A DNA stretch of 46,276 nucleotides from Levilactobacillus yonginensis (GCF_003946265.1 NZ_RHNO01000019.1:1-46276), one strand, 5' to 3'. Counted from the stretch's first letter, positions 16,949-26,146 are shown. The notes: generated from the letters alone by a model not told the origin. Numbers and translations are program-made.

Positions 16949-17797
16949 TTAAAAGAGATCCAGTTGTTGCGGCGCCAAATTTTGCCAGTGCAGGCCTAAA
17001 ATTTCCTGAAGCCGTTGTGCATTGGGCGCAGCGTCCCGACCAGAGTTGTTGTTAAAAATCACGCAAACACTCTTCGCCGATGTCGCTAACCGGTTAGTCA
17101 AGTCCGCCAACTCCTGGAGCTCGGCTTCCTGGTAATGGTAAAGCGTCCGCGTCTTGCGCCAGTTTTGGCCTTGATTGAACCACCCCTCAGCGTTACGACC
17201 ATGGAGCCGCACCACCGCTAAGTCCGGTGTGGTCACAGTTTCCACCAGCGGAATCCCATTATTCAAGTTGTGCGGCTCGTCCGTAATCACGTTGGTAAAT
17301 CGTAACGACTGCAGGTATTGCATAACGTCAGCCGTCATTTCTGGTGTCTCAAACCAACTGGGGCTGCGGAACTCAACGGCCACTGGGAGATTTCCCATCA
17401 GCACCCGCACATCACGCAAATACTGAATGTTAGCCGTCGTGCGATTAAAGTACGGCGGAAACTGAAACAACACCGTTTGTAACTGCTTAGCTCGTACCAA
17501 CGGCCGAATTGCCTGCCGGAACTCATCAAACGCCATGTTCCGCGCAATCTCGTCCACCGGTTCCTTGCGGTCGTCGTGGTGCGTCATGACCTGATTGGCC
17601 TTTAAAATGTACTGAAATCCATCGGGAACGGCCGCCTGCCACTTTGCAACCGTACTCTCCCGGGGAATTCCATAGAAGGGCGTATCGAGCTCCACCACCG
17701 GAAAGTTACCGGCGTATTCAGGCAACGTTACCGGACGGTCTTCCCCACCAATTAGTGCTGGATGTTCCGTCCACGTCGTCAACCCAATCGTTATCAC
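16949..17797 (-). CDS. DUF72 (YecE-like) protein
   Basis: This 282-aa protein fits the DUF72 family, a TIM-barrel fold of unknown biochemical function. Typical parts are GLTTWTEHP at the N-terminus, VELDTPFYGIPRESTVAKW, FQYILKANQVMTHH, LFQFPPYFNRT, VAVEFRSPSWF, and VVRLHGRNAEGWF followed by a VCVIFNNNSGRDAAPNA-type end. GTG at 17797 is the start, with AGAAGGTGAC just before it. It is the last gene of the trpS operon, 12 bases after the small membrane protein gene. Confidence 0.9.
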   Translation of the reverse strand: MITIGLTTWTEHPALIGGEDRPVTLPEYAGNFPVVELDTPFYGIPRESTVAKWQAAVPDGFQYILKANQVMTHHDDRKEPVDEIARNMAFDEFRQAIRPLVRAKQLQTVLFQFPPYFNRTTANIQYLRDVRVLMGNLPVAVEFRSPSWFETPEMTADVMQYLQSLRFTNVITDEPHNLNNGIPLVETVTTPDLAVVRLHGRNAEGWFNQGQNWRKTRTLYHYQEAELQELADLTNRLATSAKSVCVIFNNNSGRDAAPNAQRLQEILGLHWQNLAPQQLDLF

Positions 17798-17809
17798 GTT
17801 GTCACCTTC

Positions 17810-18136
17810 TTATTTGAAACGTTCAAACTGCTTGATCAGTTCAGCTTCTGGGGTCGTCAATCGCCCACTAAGCTGACTGATCAAACGCTTACCAGCCAGT
17901 CGATCATTATAGCGAATCCCCGTCACACAGAGGTCGATCAGGGCAAACATGACGGTTACCATCACCGCTTGCCGCCGCGCGAAGCTCGCATTAAACAGGG
18001 TCACTAACTGACTACTGAATGCTAACTGCAGAATCCCGTAGATCACGAGTGTATCTGGAATCAGCTGAATCACATTTAACCACCGCAGACGCCTCACTAG
18101 GTGCCGCAGTTGATTGATCACTTCTTCATGGCTCAT
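17810..18136 (-). CDS. Small membrane protein, function unknown
   Basis: The 108-aa product starts MSHEEVINQLRHLVRRLRWLN and has two hydrophobic segments (about 20-40 and 55-75) separated by a short basic loop, then a charged C-terminal tail. The frame is open to 18181, but GAGGTCCTGCCA precedes the ATG at 18136. I do not recognise a family. It is wedged between the sirtuin and DUF72 genes with gaps of 10 and 12 bases, so it belongs to that transcript. Confidence 0.75.
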   Translation of the reverse strand: MSHEEVINQLRHLVRRLRWLNVIQLIPDTLVIYGILQLAFSSQLVTLFNASFARRQAVMVTVMFALIDLCVTGIRYNDRLAGKRLISQLSGRLTTPEAELIKQFERFK

Positions 18137-18146
18137 TGGCAGGACC

Positions 18147-18845
18147 TCACACTTGTAAGTCGTTGAAAAATTCAGTGGCATCAGCTTGAACCATTTGGTA
18201 ATCGAATCCTAAATCTAGTTTTTCCTGGTTGACCACGACGACCTGGGCGCCGTCACTACGATAATCTAGCAACCCAGCAAATGGGTAAACTCGCATGGAG
18301 GTCCCCACAATCACGACCAGGTCGGCTTGACCCATGGCGGCCACGGCCCGTTGAACGTTCAGTGTGTTCAACCCTTCGTCGTAGAGCACCACGTCTGGCC
18401 GGAGCCAGCCGCCATCGTCCGTATGATACGGCGATTTCAGGTAATCCTGCCAATCGACCGTGGCACCACAGACCTGGCAGTAGACCTTGTACAGGTTACC
18501 GTGAAACTCAACCAGGTGCTTCGTTTTTGCTACATTGTACAAGTTATCAATATTTTGCGTAATCACGGTGGCCCGGTCTTGCTGGGTCAATGCCGCTTGC
18601 TTCTGGTGAATGACGTTGGGTTTGGCATCTGGATAGTACAGGTTTTGCTTCACATAGTCGTAAAAAACTTGTGGTTCCTGGACTAAACAGGTGTGACTCA
18701 AATAATACTCGGCGTTACGGTGTCCGGTGTACAAGCCATTTTTCGACCGATAATCCGGGATACCAGACGGCGTCGACACGCCCGCACCCGTTAAGAATAC
18801 GATGTGCTTAGCGTCATCAAAGGTTGCTTGTAAGCGCGCTTCCAT
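18147..18845 (-). CDS. Sir2 family NAD-dependent protein deacylase
   Basis: Sirtuins remove acyl groups from lysine using NAD. The motifs TGAGVSTPSGIPDYRS, TQNIDNLY, catalytic EFHGN and VIVGTSMRVYP are all present. The zinc module is reduced: one pair CQVC is visible, but the second CxxC, normally before the RPDVV motif, is replaced by HTDDGGWLRPDVV. The start at 18845 is preferred because AAAGGA is spaced correctly for it; ATGs at 18854 and 18851 are too close to that site. It has 232 aa and lies in the trpS operon. Confidence 0.9.
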   Translation of the reverse strand: MEARLQATFDDAKHIVFLTGAGVSTPSGIPDYRSKNGLYTGHRNAEYYLSHTCLVQEPQVFYDYVKQNLYYPDAKPNVIHQKQAALTQQDRATVITQNIDNLYNVAKTKHLVEFHGNLYKVYCQVCGATVDWQDYLKSPYHTDDGGWLRPDVVLYDEGLNTLNVQRAVAAMGQADLVVIVGTSMRVYPFAGLLDYRSDGAQVVVVNQEKLDLGFDYQMVQADATEFFNDLQV

Positions 18846-18870
18846 CCCCATCATCCTTTCTTAAAAAGCC

Positions 18871-19836
18871 CTAACGTAAAATATAAGGCATCTTCAATTC
18901 CTTGAAAAGTTCTTCAACCGTCATGCTGTAAATCTTCGTGAAGTACTCCGGTGTATCGTTCTTTGGCGCTGGTGCGGGCAGAACGAACGCATTTTGATTA
19001 TCTGCGCGGTTAAACCCGACGTACCCCCGCCGTTGGGTCGTCTTCTCGTGCATATCAGAATGATATAATTCAAAGATTTGCTTTACGGTCAAGCTAAGTT
19101 GCCGTTTGGATAGAACACTCGTCAGCGTCGTAAACTCCGTGTTGTGCAGCGCTGGTAAATGCCAGGCCTCTAATTGTTCATCAAAGGCCTTGAATAACTT
19201 GACCACGTTCCGACGTAACGTAAATGGCGAATCGATTGGCTTGGCGGTAATAATGGCGTACAGCTTTTGCGCTGCCTCAAAACTGATTGGGTAGTCCCGC
19301 TTGAACTGAGCCATCAACTGGTCGTCATCCGTGCCGAAGAAGACCAAGGCGTCCAACAACGTCAAAGTCCGCAACGTCATTTCGTCATCCACTGGTGTTG
19401 GTTCCGGCTTGATTGTGGCCGTGACCCCGTTTAAGTATAAGTCCTTGATATGATCATCGATCAAGTGATGCTTCTTTTGTTCACTGACCACCACAATGTG
19501 ACTGACAATATCGTAGAGCTCAGTCCCCATGATCATCAGTTGCTCATCCAACTGGTCTTGACCGGTCGTCAATGAGAAGAAGACCTGAGGGAAGCCAGAT
19601 AAGATCATCAAAAGATGCAGTAGTTCGTGGGAAGCCGTGTAGTTTGGTGCCGTCAGGTCAGCCACCTGAATGGCAATGTCCTTGCCCATTTGCATCTGTT
19701 GGGCTTGGTCGTGTCGGACGAAACCGGCTTGCAGTTCACCAATAAATTGGACTTCAACCTTCCCAGGGTAAAGGGCATTTACCTGGTCCAATAAGCCTTG
19801 AACTTCATCGTTCAGTTGAATATCTTGTGCTTTCAT
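18871..19836 (-). CDS. HELLH-motif protein of unknown function
   Basis: This 321-aa protein is mostly helical and contains HELLHLL near residues 70-76, which fits the HExxH zinc-binding pattern of gluzincin-type metallopeptidases, preceded by a substrate-like strand DIAIQVADL. No signal peptide or membrane helix is seen, so it is cytoplasmic. Lactobacillus proteins at this place beside mvaA are, as far as I recall, sometimes labelled 'IpaB/EvcA family', a label without functional content. AGGTGG precedes the ATG at 19836; a TTG at 19845 is less likely. It lies 14 bases after mvaA. Confidence 0.75.
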   Translation of the reverse strand: MKAQDIQLNDEVQGLLDQVNALYPGKVEVQFIGELQAGFVRHDQAQQMQMGKDIAIQVADLTAPNYTASHELLHLLMILSGFPQVFFSLTTGQDQLDEQLMIMGTELYDIVSHIVVVSEQKKHHLIDDHIKDLYLNGVTATIKPEPTPVDDEMTLRTLTLLDALVFFGTDDDQLMAQFKRDYPISFEAAQKLYAIITAKPIDSPFTLRRNVVKLFKAFDEQLEAWHLPALHNTEFTTLTSVLSKRQLSLTVKQIFELYHSDMHEKTTQRRGYVGFNRADNQNAFVLPAPAPKNDTPEYFTKIYSMTVEELFKELKMPYILR

Positions 19837-19850
19837 GCGTTTCAATCCAC

Positions 19851-21113
19851 CTATTTCTTTAAATTTGCTTGACGAACAGCCGCCAATGCTGCTTGGGCTT
19901 GAGCCGTCGTCGGTTGTTTAATCGCTTGTAATTGTGCCACGACTGCTGGCAATTCAGCTGGTGTGGCCCCGACGGACAAGGCCAATGACTTTCGTTGTAA
20001 GGCCATATGCCCCCGTTGAATGCCATCGGTCACGAGTGCCCGTAAGGCGGCCACATTTTGGGCCAGTCCAACCGCCGCCGTCACCCCCATCAACTGCCGC
20101 GCACTCGTCAAGTGCGCGACCTGCTGGTTGATGGCCACGAGGGGAAATACCTTAGTAGCGCCCCCAACAAATCCCAACGCCAGTGGCACCGTTAGTTCGC
20201 CGTGAAGCTCACCAGCCGTGAGCCACCAACGACTGAGTCCGCGGTACTGACCCGAACGGCTGGCATAGGCGTGAACGCCGCTTTCGACGGCCCGCCAGTC
20301 ATTACCCATTGCTAAGACGACCGCATCAATACCGTTCATAATCCCTTTGTTATGGGTTACTGCCCGGTACGGATCAACTTGCGCGTACTCACTGGCTGCC
20401 ACTAATCGTTGCGCAACTGTGGCACCGGACATGGTTTTCGTTCGCAGTTGATCAACGGGAACCACACAGGAGGCAGTCGCCAAACTGTGCGTGGCGTAAT
20501 TACTTAGAATGCTCATTAAAATGTCTACGTCACAGTGTGCCTTAATATCCGCCGCAACGGCCTCAGTCAGCGTGTTGACCAAGTTAGCCCCCATGGCTTC
20601 ACCGACGTCAATGAACAGGTCTAACGAGACCCAATCTGGTGCCAGGCAACGAACCCGAATCGAGCGCGCCCCTCCACCATGCGTTAGTAACGATGGGTGA
20701 GCCGCGTCAGCCACCTTTAAGAGGCGAGATGACTCGTGCGTCAACCACGCTGCCAGCTTTTCCTGATCAGCCACGTGACTGAAGACAATCTGTCCCATCA
20801 ATTCACGTTGGCTGACCTGCGTCGTGATGCCAACATCACTGGTCAGTAACCGACCACCGTTGCTTGCTGCAGCAATCACGGAAGGTTCCTCAGTCACCAT
20901 TGGCACGGCAATCGTTTGCCCATCGACACGCAGATTAACTGCGACGCCTTCCGGCAAACCATAGGTTGTCAGGTAGTTCTCAATGAGATTCTCATCGGTT
21001 GCTTGCCGGTGAGCGGCTAACGTGCCTAACTGAGCCACCGTTAAGTGACTCTGCGCAGCCAGCTGATCTCGCCGAGCCCCATAAGGTAACTTGTAGAATG
21101 GACGATTGCCCAT
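19851..21113 (-). CDS. mvaA: Hydroxymethylglutaryl-CoA reductase, class II
   Basis: HMG-CoA reductase makes mevalonate, committing acetyl units to isoprenoids in organisms using the mevalonate pathway. The 420-aa protein has the class II layout: ENLIENYLTTYGLPEGVA near residue 40, the substrate loop LRVDGQTIAVPM, the DVGEAMGANLVNTLTEA motif and the nucleotide-binding region with HNKGIMNGIDAVVLA. AGGAGGTG followed by TTTGCG sets the ATG at 21113; the GTG at 21122 overlaps the ribosome site. It lies 12 bases after ppx in the trpS operon. Confidence 0.95.
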   Translation of the reverse strand: MGNRPFYKLPYGARRDQLAAQSHLTVAQLGTLAAHRQATDENLIENYLTTYGLPEGVAVNLRVDGQTIAVPMVTEEPSVIAAASNGGRLLTSDVGITTQVSQRELMGQIVFSHVADQEKLAAWLTHESSRLLKVADAAHPSLLTHGGGARSIRVRCLAPDWVSLDLFIDVGEAMGANLVNTLTEAVAADIKAHCDVDILMSILSNYATHSLATASCVVPVDQLRTKTMSGATVAQRLVAASEYAQVDPYRAVTHNKGIMNGIDAVVLAMGNDWRAVESGVHAYASRSGQYRGLSRWWLTAGELHGELTVPLALGFVGGATKVFPLVAINQQVAHLTSARQLMGVTAAVGLAQNVAALRALVTDGIQRGHMALQRKSLALSVGATPAELPAVVAQLQAIKQPTTAQAQAALAAVRQANLKK

Positions 21114-21125
21114 CGCAAACACCTC

Positions 21126-22046
21126 CTAGTGTTGACTCACGTACTCAGAAATGATCCCTTCTCGTACGCCACTTTCTGAGAAAATGACCCGGTCAGAATC
21201 CAACATCTGTAGTAACGTAACCAGTGGTAGCATCCCGCCAACAATAATGTCGGCCCGTTCTGCTTCCAAACCGGAAATCCGTTTCCGTTCTATCAACGGC
21301 ACACGGAGTAACCGTTCAAACGTCTGCATCACTTGTCCCGTCGTCAGTCGGTACCCGTGGATGTTTTCCACGTGTAGAATCTTTTGTTGCTGACGATTCA
21401 TGCGGGCCAGCGTTCGGTTAGCGCCACCCAACAAGACGAGTGGTAATTGCTTGGCGTCGTTTAGCCACCAAATATCCCGGAGGCGTTCCCGCAAAAAGAC
21501 CTGTGCTGAAAAAAGATCGACGGCCGTTACCAAGTCATCCAGGTGGAACTGTTCTGACAAGTTGACCGCACCGAACGGCACACTGATCAGACTGGCGTCC
21601 TTGCCATCTCGCACGTGGACCAGTTCACAACTGGCCCCACCCGTGTCGAGCAACAAGCAATCCTTGACCTTTAGCCGATTTACGGCACCTAGATAATCAT
21701 AGTAGGCTTCCTGGTCACCAGACAGGACTTCAATCTGAATCCCAGTAGCGGCAGCGACCCGGGTCAAAAATTCATCCCGGTTGCGAGCCTGCCGAACCGC
21801 CGCCGTCGCGATTCCCCGGACAATCAGGTTGGGGAGGTGTTCATAATAGGGCCTGAAGGATTTCAAGGCTGCAACGGTCCGATCCATCGCCTTTGGCTGC
21901 AGGATTTTCTCGGGACCCATGCCCTCGGACAGACGACTGTCGACCTTTACCCGATTGACTTCACGGTAAGAACCGTCATCATGTAGTTCGTTAACGGCCA
22001 TGCGGACCGAATTAGAGCCTAAATCAACAATGGCTAGGTTTTGCAT
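21126..22046 (-). CDS. ppx: Exopolyphosphatase of the Ppx/GppA family
   Basis: The 306-aa protein is a Ppx/GppA phosphatase, which hydrolyses polyphosphate chains or pppGpp. The ASKHA fold is seen in IVDLGSNSVRM at the N-terminus, the central DTGGASCELVHV phosphate loop, and VVLLGGANRTLARM-like PLVLLGGANRTLARM. The C-terminal HD domain found in long Ppx proteins is missing, which is normal for the short form. GGGGGA precedes the ATG. It starts 20 bases after the trpS stop codon. No polyphosphate kinase gene is in the window. Confidence 0.92.
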   Translation of the reverse strand: MQNLAIVDLGSNSVRMAVNELHDDGSYREVNRVKVDSRLSEGMGPEKILQPKAMDRTVAALKSFRPYYEHLPNLIVRGIATAAVRQARNRDEFLTRVAAATGIQIEVLSGDQEAYYDYLGAVNRLKVKDCLLLDTGGASCELVHVRDGKDASLISVPFGAVNLSEQFHLDDLVTAVDLFSAQVFLRERLRDIWWLNDAKQLPLVLLGGANRTLARMNRQQQKILHVENIHGYRLTTGQVMQTFERLLRVPLIERKRISGLEAERADIIVGGMLPLVTLLQMLDSDRVIFSESGVREGIISEYVSQH

Positions 22047-22066
22047 TGTTCATCCCCCGTTTCGCT

Positions 22067-23086
22067 TTAGCCGAAGTAATCGATACCAATGGCGTGACGG
22101 ACTTCGTGAAGCGTTTGGGCAGCCACTTGGTTGGCCTTTTCGCTCCCCTGCTTGAGGATATCGTAAACGGCACCCTCATCAGCAGCGAAGGCTTCACGAC
22201 GTTCACGGATTGGTTGTAACTTCGCCTGTAAAACGTCGTTTAAGTACCGCTTAATCTTAACATCGCCGAGACCACCGTGCTGGTATTGTGCTTTCAATTC
22301 TTCAACGTGTTCCTGGTCGTCTGCGAAAATATCCAGGTAAGTGAAGACCGTGTTGCCTTCCACGTGACCAGGATCTTCAATGTGAATGTGTTCAGGATCA
22401 GTGTACATGGACATGATCTTCTTTTGAATCTCGTCGGCACTATCGCCCAGGTAAATGGCATTATCGAGGGACTTGCTCATCTTAGCGTTCCCATCGAGTC
22501 CAGGAATCCGGCCTTGGCCCTTTGGTGGGAAGTAGCCTTCGGGTTCCACCAGAATTTCTTGCTGATAGATACTGTTAAAGCTCCGCACAATTTCACGGGT
22601 CTGTTCCAGCATTGGCTCTTGGTCTTCACCTACGGGGACCGTGTCGGCCTTAAATGCGGTGATATCGGCAGCTTGGCTAACTGGGTAGATAAAGAAGCCT
22701 GCTGGGACACTTTCACCAAATGCTTTTTGTTTGATTTCGGACTTAACCGTTGGGTTCCGGTTTAAGCGGGAAACGGAAACGAGGTTTAAATAAGCCATCG
22801 TTAATTCATTTAGGGCCGGAATTTGTGACTGCACCAGAATCGTGGACTTAGCGGGATCGATACCCACGGCTAAGTAATCCAAGGCCACTTGTAAGAGGCT
22901 GTGCCGAATCTTTTCGGGATCACGGGCGTTGTCGGTCAGGGCCTGCATATCAGCAATCATGATGTAGGTTTCATAATCACCAGTGTTTTGTAATGCGACC
23001 CGGTTCTTAAGTGACCCAACGTAATGGCCGATGTGTAATTTACCAGTTGGTCGGTCCCCAGTTAAAATAACGTGTTTCTTGCTCAT
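22067..23086 (-). CDS. trpS: Tryptophanyl-tRNA synthetase
   Basis: TrpRS charges tRNA-Trp. The 339-aa protein has the class I motifs [13 protein letters not shown] near the N-terminus and [12 protein letters not shown] (KMSKS) near residue 200, with the adjoining GLDGNAKMS typical of TrpRS. AGAAAGGATG lies upstream of the ATG. It is the first gene after a T-box leader with a TGG (Trp) specifier, and six genes follow without an obvious terminator. Confidence 0.97.
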   Translation of the reverse strand: MSKKHVILTGDRPTGKLHIGHYVGSLKNRVALQNTGDYETYIMIADMQALTDNARDPEKIRHSLLQVALDYLAVGIDPAKSTILVQSQIPALNELTMAYLNLVSVSRLNRNPTVKSEIKQKAFGESVPAGFFIYPVSQAADITAFKADTVPVGEDQEPMLEQTREIVRSFNSIYQQEILVEPEGYFPPKGQGRIPGLDGNAKMSKSLDNAIYLGDSADEIQKKIMSMYTDPEHIHIEDPGHVEGNTVFTYLDIFADDQEHVEELKAQYQHGGLGDVKIKRYLNDVLQAKLQPIRERREAFAADEGAVYDILKQGSEKANQVAAQTLHEVRHAIGIDYFG

Positions 23087-23099
23087 AAATGTTCATCCT

Positions 23100-23325
23100 T
23101 TCTGAAAAAGCGCCCTACTGACTAATGCCAATAGGACGCTCATGCGCGGTACCACCTAATTTGTGGCCAATTTGACCACCACTTTTGTCGTTAACGGGAC
23201 ACCGCGATAATTTAATTATCGGTTTTAATAACACGTAACTTGAGTCCATTTCAACCATAAAATCGTTTCAGCAAGGCCGATTTCTCTCTAGTATTGGTCT
23301 ACTACTCTCAAGTAACTATCCCTAT
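23100..23325 (-). promoter_or_regulatory. T-box leader of trpS (Trp specifier)
   Basis: The minus-strand leader contains the T-box core AGGTGGTACCGCG (23145-23157), followed by the terminator stem GCGTCCTATTGGC... to GTAGGGCGC with TTTTT (23104-23141). The base of stem I pairs ACTTGAG (about 23306-23312) with CTCAAGT (about 23238-23244), and TGG lies directly before the second arm, as expected for a tryptophan specifier. Uncharged tRNA-Trp should favour the antiterminator and transcription of the operon. Confidence 0.93.
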
Positions 23326-23354
23326 ATTTTAGTGGTTTTGGCGCAGAATGTAAA
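23326..23354 (-). promoter_or_regulatory. Promoter of the trpS operon
   Basis: On the minus strand TTTACA (23349-23354), a 17-base spacer and TAAAAT (23326-23331). The start would be near 23319, just before stem I of the T-box. Confidence 0.75.
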
Positions 23355-23674
23355 CTGTCAGGAACTTGCAAAATTTCCGTCCCACCCAGCATCGTCTGAA
23401 AACGGCCACGTCTTTCTTTAATCATCGCCTATCTGGCGGTCGAGGTCAATCAAATTCGGTGGTACAGGCCCAACTATCGTTTCACTGATTAATTCACCGA
23501 ACTTAACGACTAATTAGCTGGCGAGTGATTGAAAGGAATACCTATTTATAGAAACAATCTACTCGACATACCGCCAAATCAACTTATTTTCCACCGTGGG
23601 AGCCTTTGCCTGGTCAGGTTGAAACCGTCAGCAGTGGCTATTCACAATAAGTTGGCCCAAAGCGGTGTGTTTGA
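23355..23674. other. Divergent intergenic stretch with a spaced inverted repeat
   Basis: No gene is seen here. CAACTTATT (23580-23588) and AATAAGTTG (23646-23654) are perfect inverted repeats 57 bases apart, directly upstream of the helD promoter. They could bracket a looped operator or form a long stem; the loop has no obvious function. Confidence 0.4.
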
Positions 23675-23703
23675 TTGACACAGCCCCGAATAATGACTAA
23701 ACT
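23675..23703 (+). promoter_or_regulatory. Promoter of helD
   Basis: Consensus -35 TTGACA (23675-23680), 17-base spacer, -10 TAAACT (23698-23703). The -35 lies within an imperfect GTGT/ACAC palindrome. Confidence 0.8.
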
Positions 23704-23741
23704 TGTTAGGCAATTTAGCCTATCCAAAGGAGGCGGTCATT

Positions 23742-26048
23742 TTGACCACCAGCGAACAAACACAGGAACAACAGCGTGTTGACCACGTGGCCCAGCAAAT
23801 CGGTAACCGCATTGATAAGACGACGGCGGATTACAATGCCGCCCATCAAGAACTGCGGAACGTGCTGAAGAACTACAGTGAAAACACCTCGGTCAACTGG
23901 TTTGAAGTCGATGACCGAATCGAAACCAGTGCCGAGCTACAACAGCAACGGGCGTTGGTCTCCCGGCTAACTGAAAACCAGAACATTATTCAAGATCAAC
24001 TCGATACCTTTAAGGAGCTCCAAAAGTCCCCGTACTTTGGGCGCATTGATATTCAGGACCCAGAAGAAAAGGCGCCTGAATCCCTCTACATCGGCACCGC
24101 CTCTTTCGTGGACGATGACCAAAACTTTTTGGTCTACGATTGGCGCGCCCCCATCTCTAGTATCTATTACAACGGAGTATTGGGAAAAGTCGCCTACAGT
24201 ACGCCCGCTGGCGACCAGCAGACGGAGCTCCTGAAGAAGCGCCAATTTCTGATTCAAAACGGTAAAATTGAAAGTATGTTTGATACCAACGAAACTGTTG
24301 GTGACGAGATGTTGCAGCACGTACTAGGTGAACAAAACGACGCCACTATGCAAAACATCGTGGCCACCATTCAACGAGAGCAAAACGACATTATCCGAGA
24401 TACCCGCAGCGACCTGCTGGTGGTTCAAGGGGTCGCGGGATCTGGCAAAACGTCCGCCATTTTACAGCGAATCGCCTTCTTGCTTTACCACAGTCGCCGG
24501 GACTTAGAGGCTGATCAAATCGTCCTCTTCTCCCCCAATCGCTTATTCAGTCACTACATCAGTGACGTCTTACCTAGCCTGGGTGAACGGAATATGCGTC
24601 AAGTCACACTGGCTGAATTTTTAACACAACGGTTCCAGGGACTTAACGTACAAACTCAGTTTGAACGCTACGAAGCTGACCAACAACAGCCCGTAAACCT
24701 TCCGCTACGGAACTTTCGGGAGAGTGCCGATATGATGACAGCCGTCAAAAACTACTGTTACCAGGTCACTCCCGCCGAGCTAAAATTCACCGATATTCGT
24801 TTCAAGAGTCGAATCTTCTTCGACCGCGAGGAAATTCGGGAGATTTACGCACAATTCCCAGACGCTACGGCGCCGGCCGACCGACTACTTCGTACTAAAA
24901 ATGCGTTGGAGAAACGCCTCAAGCACCGAATTGCCGAAGAGGCTAAGGAGGACTGGGTCCGCGATGAGATCGACCAACTGAGCGACGAAGATTATCACAA
25001 CCTCTTGGGCGAAAAACACCTGGGTAAGTTTGAACAGCTCGACGATGAAATTGACTTTATTGCCCGCCAGATTGTTCGGAAACGTTTACGACCAGTCGAC
25101 GACGCGATTTACAACGGCTATTTCCTAGACACTTACAGTCAGTACACGGCTTTTCTCGAGCAGTGTCCGCTACCAAAGAGCGTTGCACCAGCTGACTGGC
25201 AACAAGTCATCGCCACTTACCAACACGATATTGAGTTCCACAAGTTGGCGCTGACGGATGCCGCCCCACTCCTTTACCTGCGGGACATTCTTGCAGGTGG
25301 TGGTGCCAATCACCGCATGCAGCACCTCTTTGTGGATGAGATGCAGGACTATTCAATGGCCCAATTGATTTATCTACAACACGCCTTTCCACGGGCTAAG
25401 CTCACCCTCCTAGGTGACAGTGAACAAGCCCTCTTCAAGGCCGTTGAAGCCCCCGAAGAAATTCTAAAGAAACTGGATAGCGCCCTAAACGTCAAGCGGT
25501 CCCGCTTGATTACGCTGCGCCGGTCCTACCGTTCCACGCTACCCATCACGACCTTCGCCAAGGCCCTCTTGCCTGACGGTGATAAGATTGAAGCCTTCAA
25601 CCGTCCGGGTGATTTGCCGAAAGTTGTGCTGCGTTACGATGACGCCGCAGCGTTCAAAGCGCTAGCCCATGAACTCAAATTAGAGTTGGCCACCAGCGGC
25701 ACCGTAGCAATCTTGACCAAGAGTACCGCTGAGGCCAAGTACGTTTACCAAGAACTTCACCGAGACTTTGACCTGACCCGCCTAACGGATACCGACCGTT
25801 CACTACCCAAGGGGGTAGTCGTTCTGCCAATTTATCTGGCCAAGGGATTGGAATTCGACAGTGTCATTGCTTACAACGTCTCTGCGGAAAATTATCCGAA
25901 TGACCAATTGACTGGGACCCTTTACACCATTGCCTCGCGTGCCATGCATCACCTGACTCTCCTGTGCATTGGTCCCGCTTCCCCACTGATTGCTTCTGGC
26001 AACATTCCACAGGCGGACCTGCAAATCGAACATGAATTACAAAACTAA
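23742..26048 (+). CDS. helD: HelD-like superfamily 1 helicase/RNA polymerase recycling factor
   Basis: The 768-aa protein is a UvrD-like ATPase of the HelD group, which in Firmicutes binds RNA polymerase and helps release it from stalled complexes. A coiled-coil N-terminal arm (about 1-75) precedes Walker A VAGSGKTSA (about 230) with an insertion domain, Walker B LFVDEMQDYS (about 530), motif III-like LLGDSEQALF and motif VI near TIASRAMHHL. The frame is open upstream, but AAAGGAGG lies 8 bases before the TTG at 23742, which is used here. It ends with a strong terminator and is monocistronic. Confidence 0.9.
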   Translation: MTTSEQTQEQQRVDHVAQQIGNRIDKTTADYNAAHQELRNVLKNYSENTSVNWFEVDDRIETSAELQQQRALVSRLTENQNIIQDQLDTFKELQKSPYFGRIDIQDPEEKAPESLYIGTASFVDDDQNFLVYDWRAPISSIYYNGVLGKVAYSTPAGDQQTELLKKRQFLIQNGKIESMFDTNETVGDEMLQHVLGEQNDATMQNIVATIQREQNDIIRDTRSDLLVVQGVAGSGKTSAILQRIAFLLYHSRRDLEADQIVLFSPNRLFSHYISDVLPSLGERNMRQVTLAEFLTQRFQGLNVQTQFERYEADQQQPVNLPLRNFRESADMMTAVKNYCYQVTPAELKFTDIRFKSRIFFDREEIREIYAQFPDATAPADRLLRTKNALEKRLKHRIAEEAKEDWVRDEIDQLSDEDYHNLLGEKHLGKFEQLDDEIDFIARQIVRKRLRPVDDAIYNGYFLDTYSQYTAFLEQCPLPKSVAPADWQQVIATYQHDIEFHKLALTDAAPLLYLRDILAGGGANHRMQHLFVDEMQDYSMAQLIYLQHAFPRAKLTLLGDSEQALFKAVEAPEEILKKLDSALNVKRSRLITLRRSYRSTLPITTFAKALLPDGDKIEAFNRPGDLPKVVLRYDDAAAFKALAHELKLELATSGTVAILTKSTAEAKYVYQELHRDFDLTRLTDTDRSLPKGVVVLPIYLAKGLEFDSVIAYNVSAENYPNDQLTGTLYTIASRAMHHLTLLCIGPASPLIASGNIPQADLQIEHELQN

Positions 26049-26098
26049 CGCGATACTTTCACGGGGTAGTTACGTGAAACACCGCCGGTCAATTCAAA

Positions 26099-26133
26099 GC
26101 GGATCGTAGCGTTGGCTACGGTCCGTTTTTTGT
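26099..26133 (+). terminator. Terminator of helD
   Basis: Stem CGGATCGTAGC / GCTACGGTCCG around GTTG (26100-26125), followed by TTTTTT. It lies 50 bases after the helD stop codon. Confidence 0.9.
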
Positions 26134-26146
26134 CTCCACAACCATC

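Noticed and set aside
18281-18686. Plus-strand frames inside the sirtuin gene
   Set aside because: Antisense shadows of a gene with intact Sir2 motifs; no ribosome site.
18147-18845. SirTM-type sirtuin linked to lipoyl-dependent ADP-ribosylation
   Set aside because: No macrodomain, GcvH-like or lipoate ligase gene is nearby, and the motifs fit an ordinary deacylase.
22277-22765. Plus-strand frame of 162 codons within trpS
   Set aside because: Antisense shadow of trpS, which has all catalytic motifs.
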